Part shown: in pieces, positions 6,961 through 7,260 of the stretch
Layout: each line of letters opens with the position of its first letter
Numbering within the stretch: the stretch's first letter is position 1
NCBI GenBank assembly: GCA_013002425.1
Contig: JABDJQ010000547.1
Coordinates: forward strand, 1-7,260
DNA: 7,260 bases
Source of the DNA: Gemmatimonadota bacterium
Lineage (GTDB): Bacteria > Orphanbacterota > Orphanbacteria > Orphanbacterales > Orphanbacteraceae
Direction: 5' to 3'
Made by a program: the position numbers and the translations under genes
Notes under the pieces: generated by a model
Told to the model about the DNA's origin: nothing
Databases searched by the model: none
What the model saw: only the letters and a program-made list of their open reading frames with translations

Positions 6961-7107
6961 GTGGCCGGGAGGTGGGGAGCGAGACGACTCCTCCTCGCCC
7001 TCGCCCTGTCGGGCCTGCTGATAAGTGAAGCGAAGCTCGACCGCCGAACCCCCGGCCCTCCAATGGGGCTCGGGTCTGCGGGGGATCGTCTCGCTCCCCC
7101 CCGGCAC
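6961..7107. repeat. Long imperfect inverted repeat
   Basis: GGGGAGCGAGACGA at 6974-6987 is perfectly complementary to TCGTCTCGCTCCCC at 7086-7099, 14 bp. With a short gap the arms extend outward, GTGGCCGGG (6961-6969) facing CCGGCAC (7101-7107). The 98-nt interior can form its own two hairpins. There is no T run after the right arm, so a standard intrinsic terminator is not indicated; a REP-like or miniature-element-like unit is possible. Confidence 0.6.
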
Positions 7108-7227
7108 GACTTCGCTGGTGAGGGCGGTAAGAGAAGAAAAGAGAGGAAGGGAACCGCGTCGGGGGAAATTCGAGTTTGTGCACCCGGCCATCGAATCCGC
7201 CCGAGCCCTGCTTCCCCTCCGGATTCC

Positions 7228-7246
7228 TCACGCCGCCGGAGCGTGA
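7228..7246. repeat. Short hairpin near right edge
   Basis: TCACGC (7228-7233) and GCGTGA (7241-7246) form a 6-bp stem around a 7-nt loop. An alternative pairing CTCCGG/CCGGAG (7217-7222 with 7236-7241) competes with it. No T tract follows, so a function is not assigned. Confidence 0.35.
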
Positions 7247-7260
7247 TCGGAGGCGCGGGC

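Larger units (their letters stand above)
6954..7260. other. Non-coding tail rich in inverted repeats
   Basis: No convincing gene occupies this stretch. Short open frames on both strands lack ribosome binding sites and recognisable motifs. Instead there are several complementary segments: long arms at 6961-6987 and 7086-7107, a GCCC/GGGC hairpin at 7003-7014, an ACCC-GCCC/GGGC-GGGT hairpin at about 7048-7075, GAATCC/GGATTC at 7193-7198 and 7221-7226, and TCACGC/GCGTGA at 7228-7246. A 25-nt all-purine run lies at 7129-7153. It may be a terminator zone or a repeated intergenic element. Confidence 0.55.

Noticed and set aside
7025..7246. 73-codon open frame starting with GTG in the 3' tail
   Set aside because: It has no ribosome binding site and no recognisable motif, and it runs through the inverted repeats and the purine tract, so it is more likely chance.

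Overview
The window reads as part of a Gram-negative, moderately GC-rich bacterial chromosome. An outer-membrane beta-barrel ending in Phe shows an outer membrane. A C-terminal domain with the PNPFNPTTTIRF motif points to the FCB-like lineages that use such surface-sorting tails, for example Candidatus Eisenbacteria, Krumholzibacteriota or relatives. The phylum is an inference from motif style; there is no rRNA or marker gene here. All five convincing genes lie on the + strand, and I see no tRNA, rRNA, CRISPR array, transposase or phage gene.

Positions 1-5734 look like one tight transcription unit of four genes. First is the 3' part of an alginate-export-family outer-membrane barrel, cut by the left edge. 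After 17 nt comes a secreted protein of five ~88-residue carboxypeptidase-regulatory-like repeats plus a C-terminal sorting domain. A second, paralogous protein of the same design overlaps it by an ATGA stop/start. After 22 nt and a strong ribosome binding site comes a cytoplasmic-looking member of the sulfatase/alkaline phosphatase superfamily with Thr at the nucleophile position.

A 148-nt gap follows (5735-5882), then a signal-peptide-bearing glycoside hydrolase that resembles family GH113 (beta-mannanase-like), with both catalytic glutamates visible. Its base composition is visibly more GC-rich than that of the genes before it. The last ~307 nt (6954-7260) hold no convincing gene but are rich in inverted repeats, including a 14-bp perfect inverted repeat within longer imperfect arms.

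Taken together the window suggests envelope or extracellular polysaccharide biology: an export or uptake barrel, two secreted multi-repeat surface proteins, a phospho/sulfo-ester enzyme and a glycan hydrolase. That joint role is inferred from gene order only. The most distinctive element is the paired repeat proteins, whose repeats share an Asp-x-Asp strand and a D(D/N)TD loop not typical of ordinary carboxypeptidase-regulatory-like domains.
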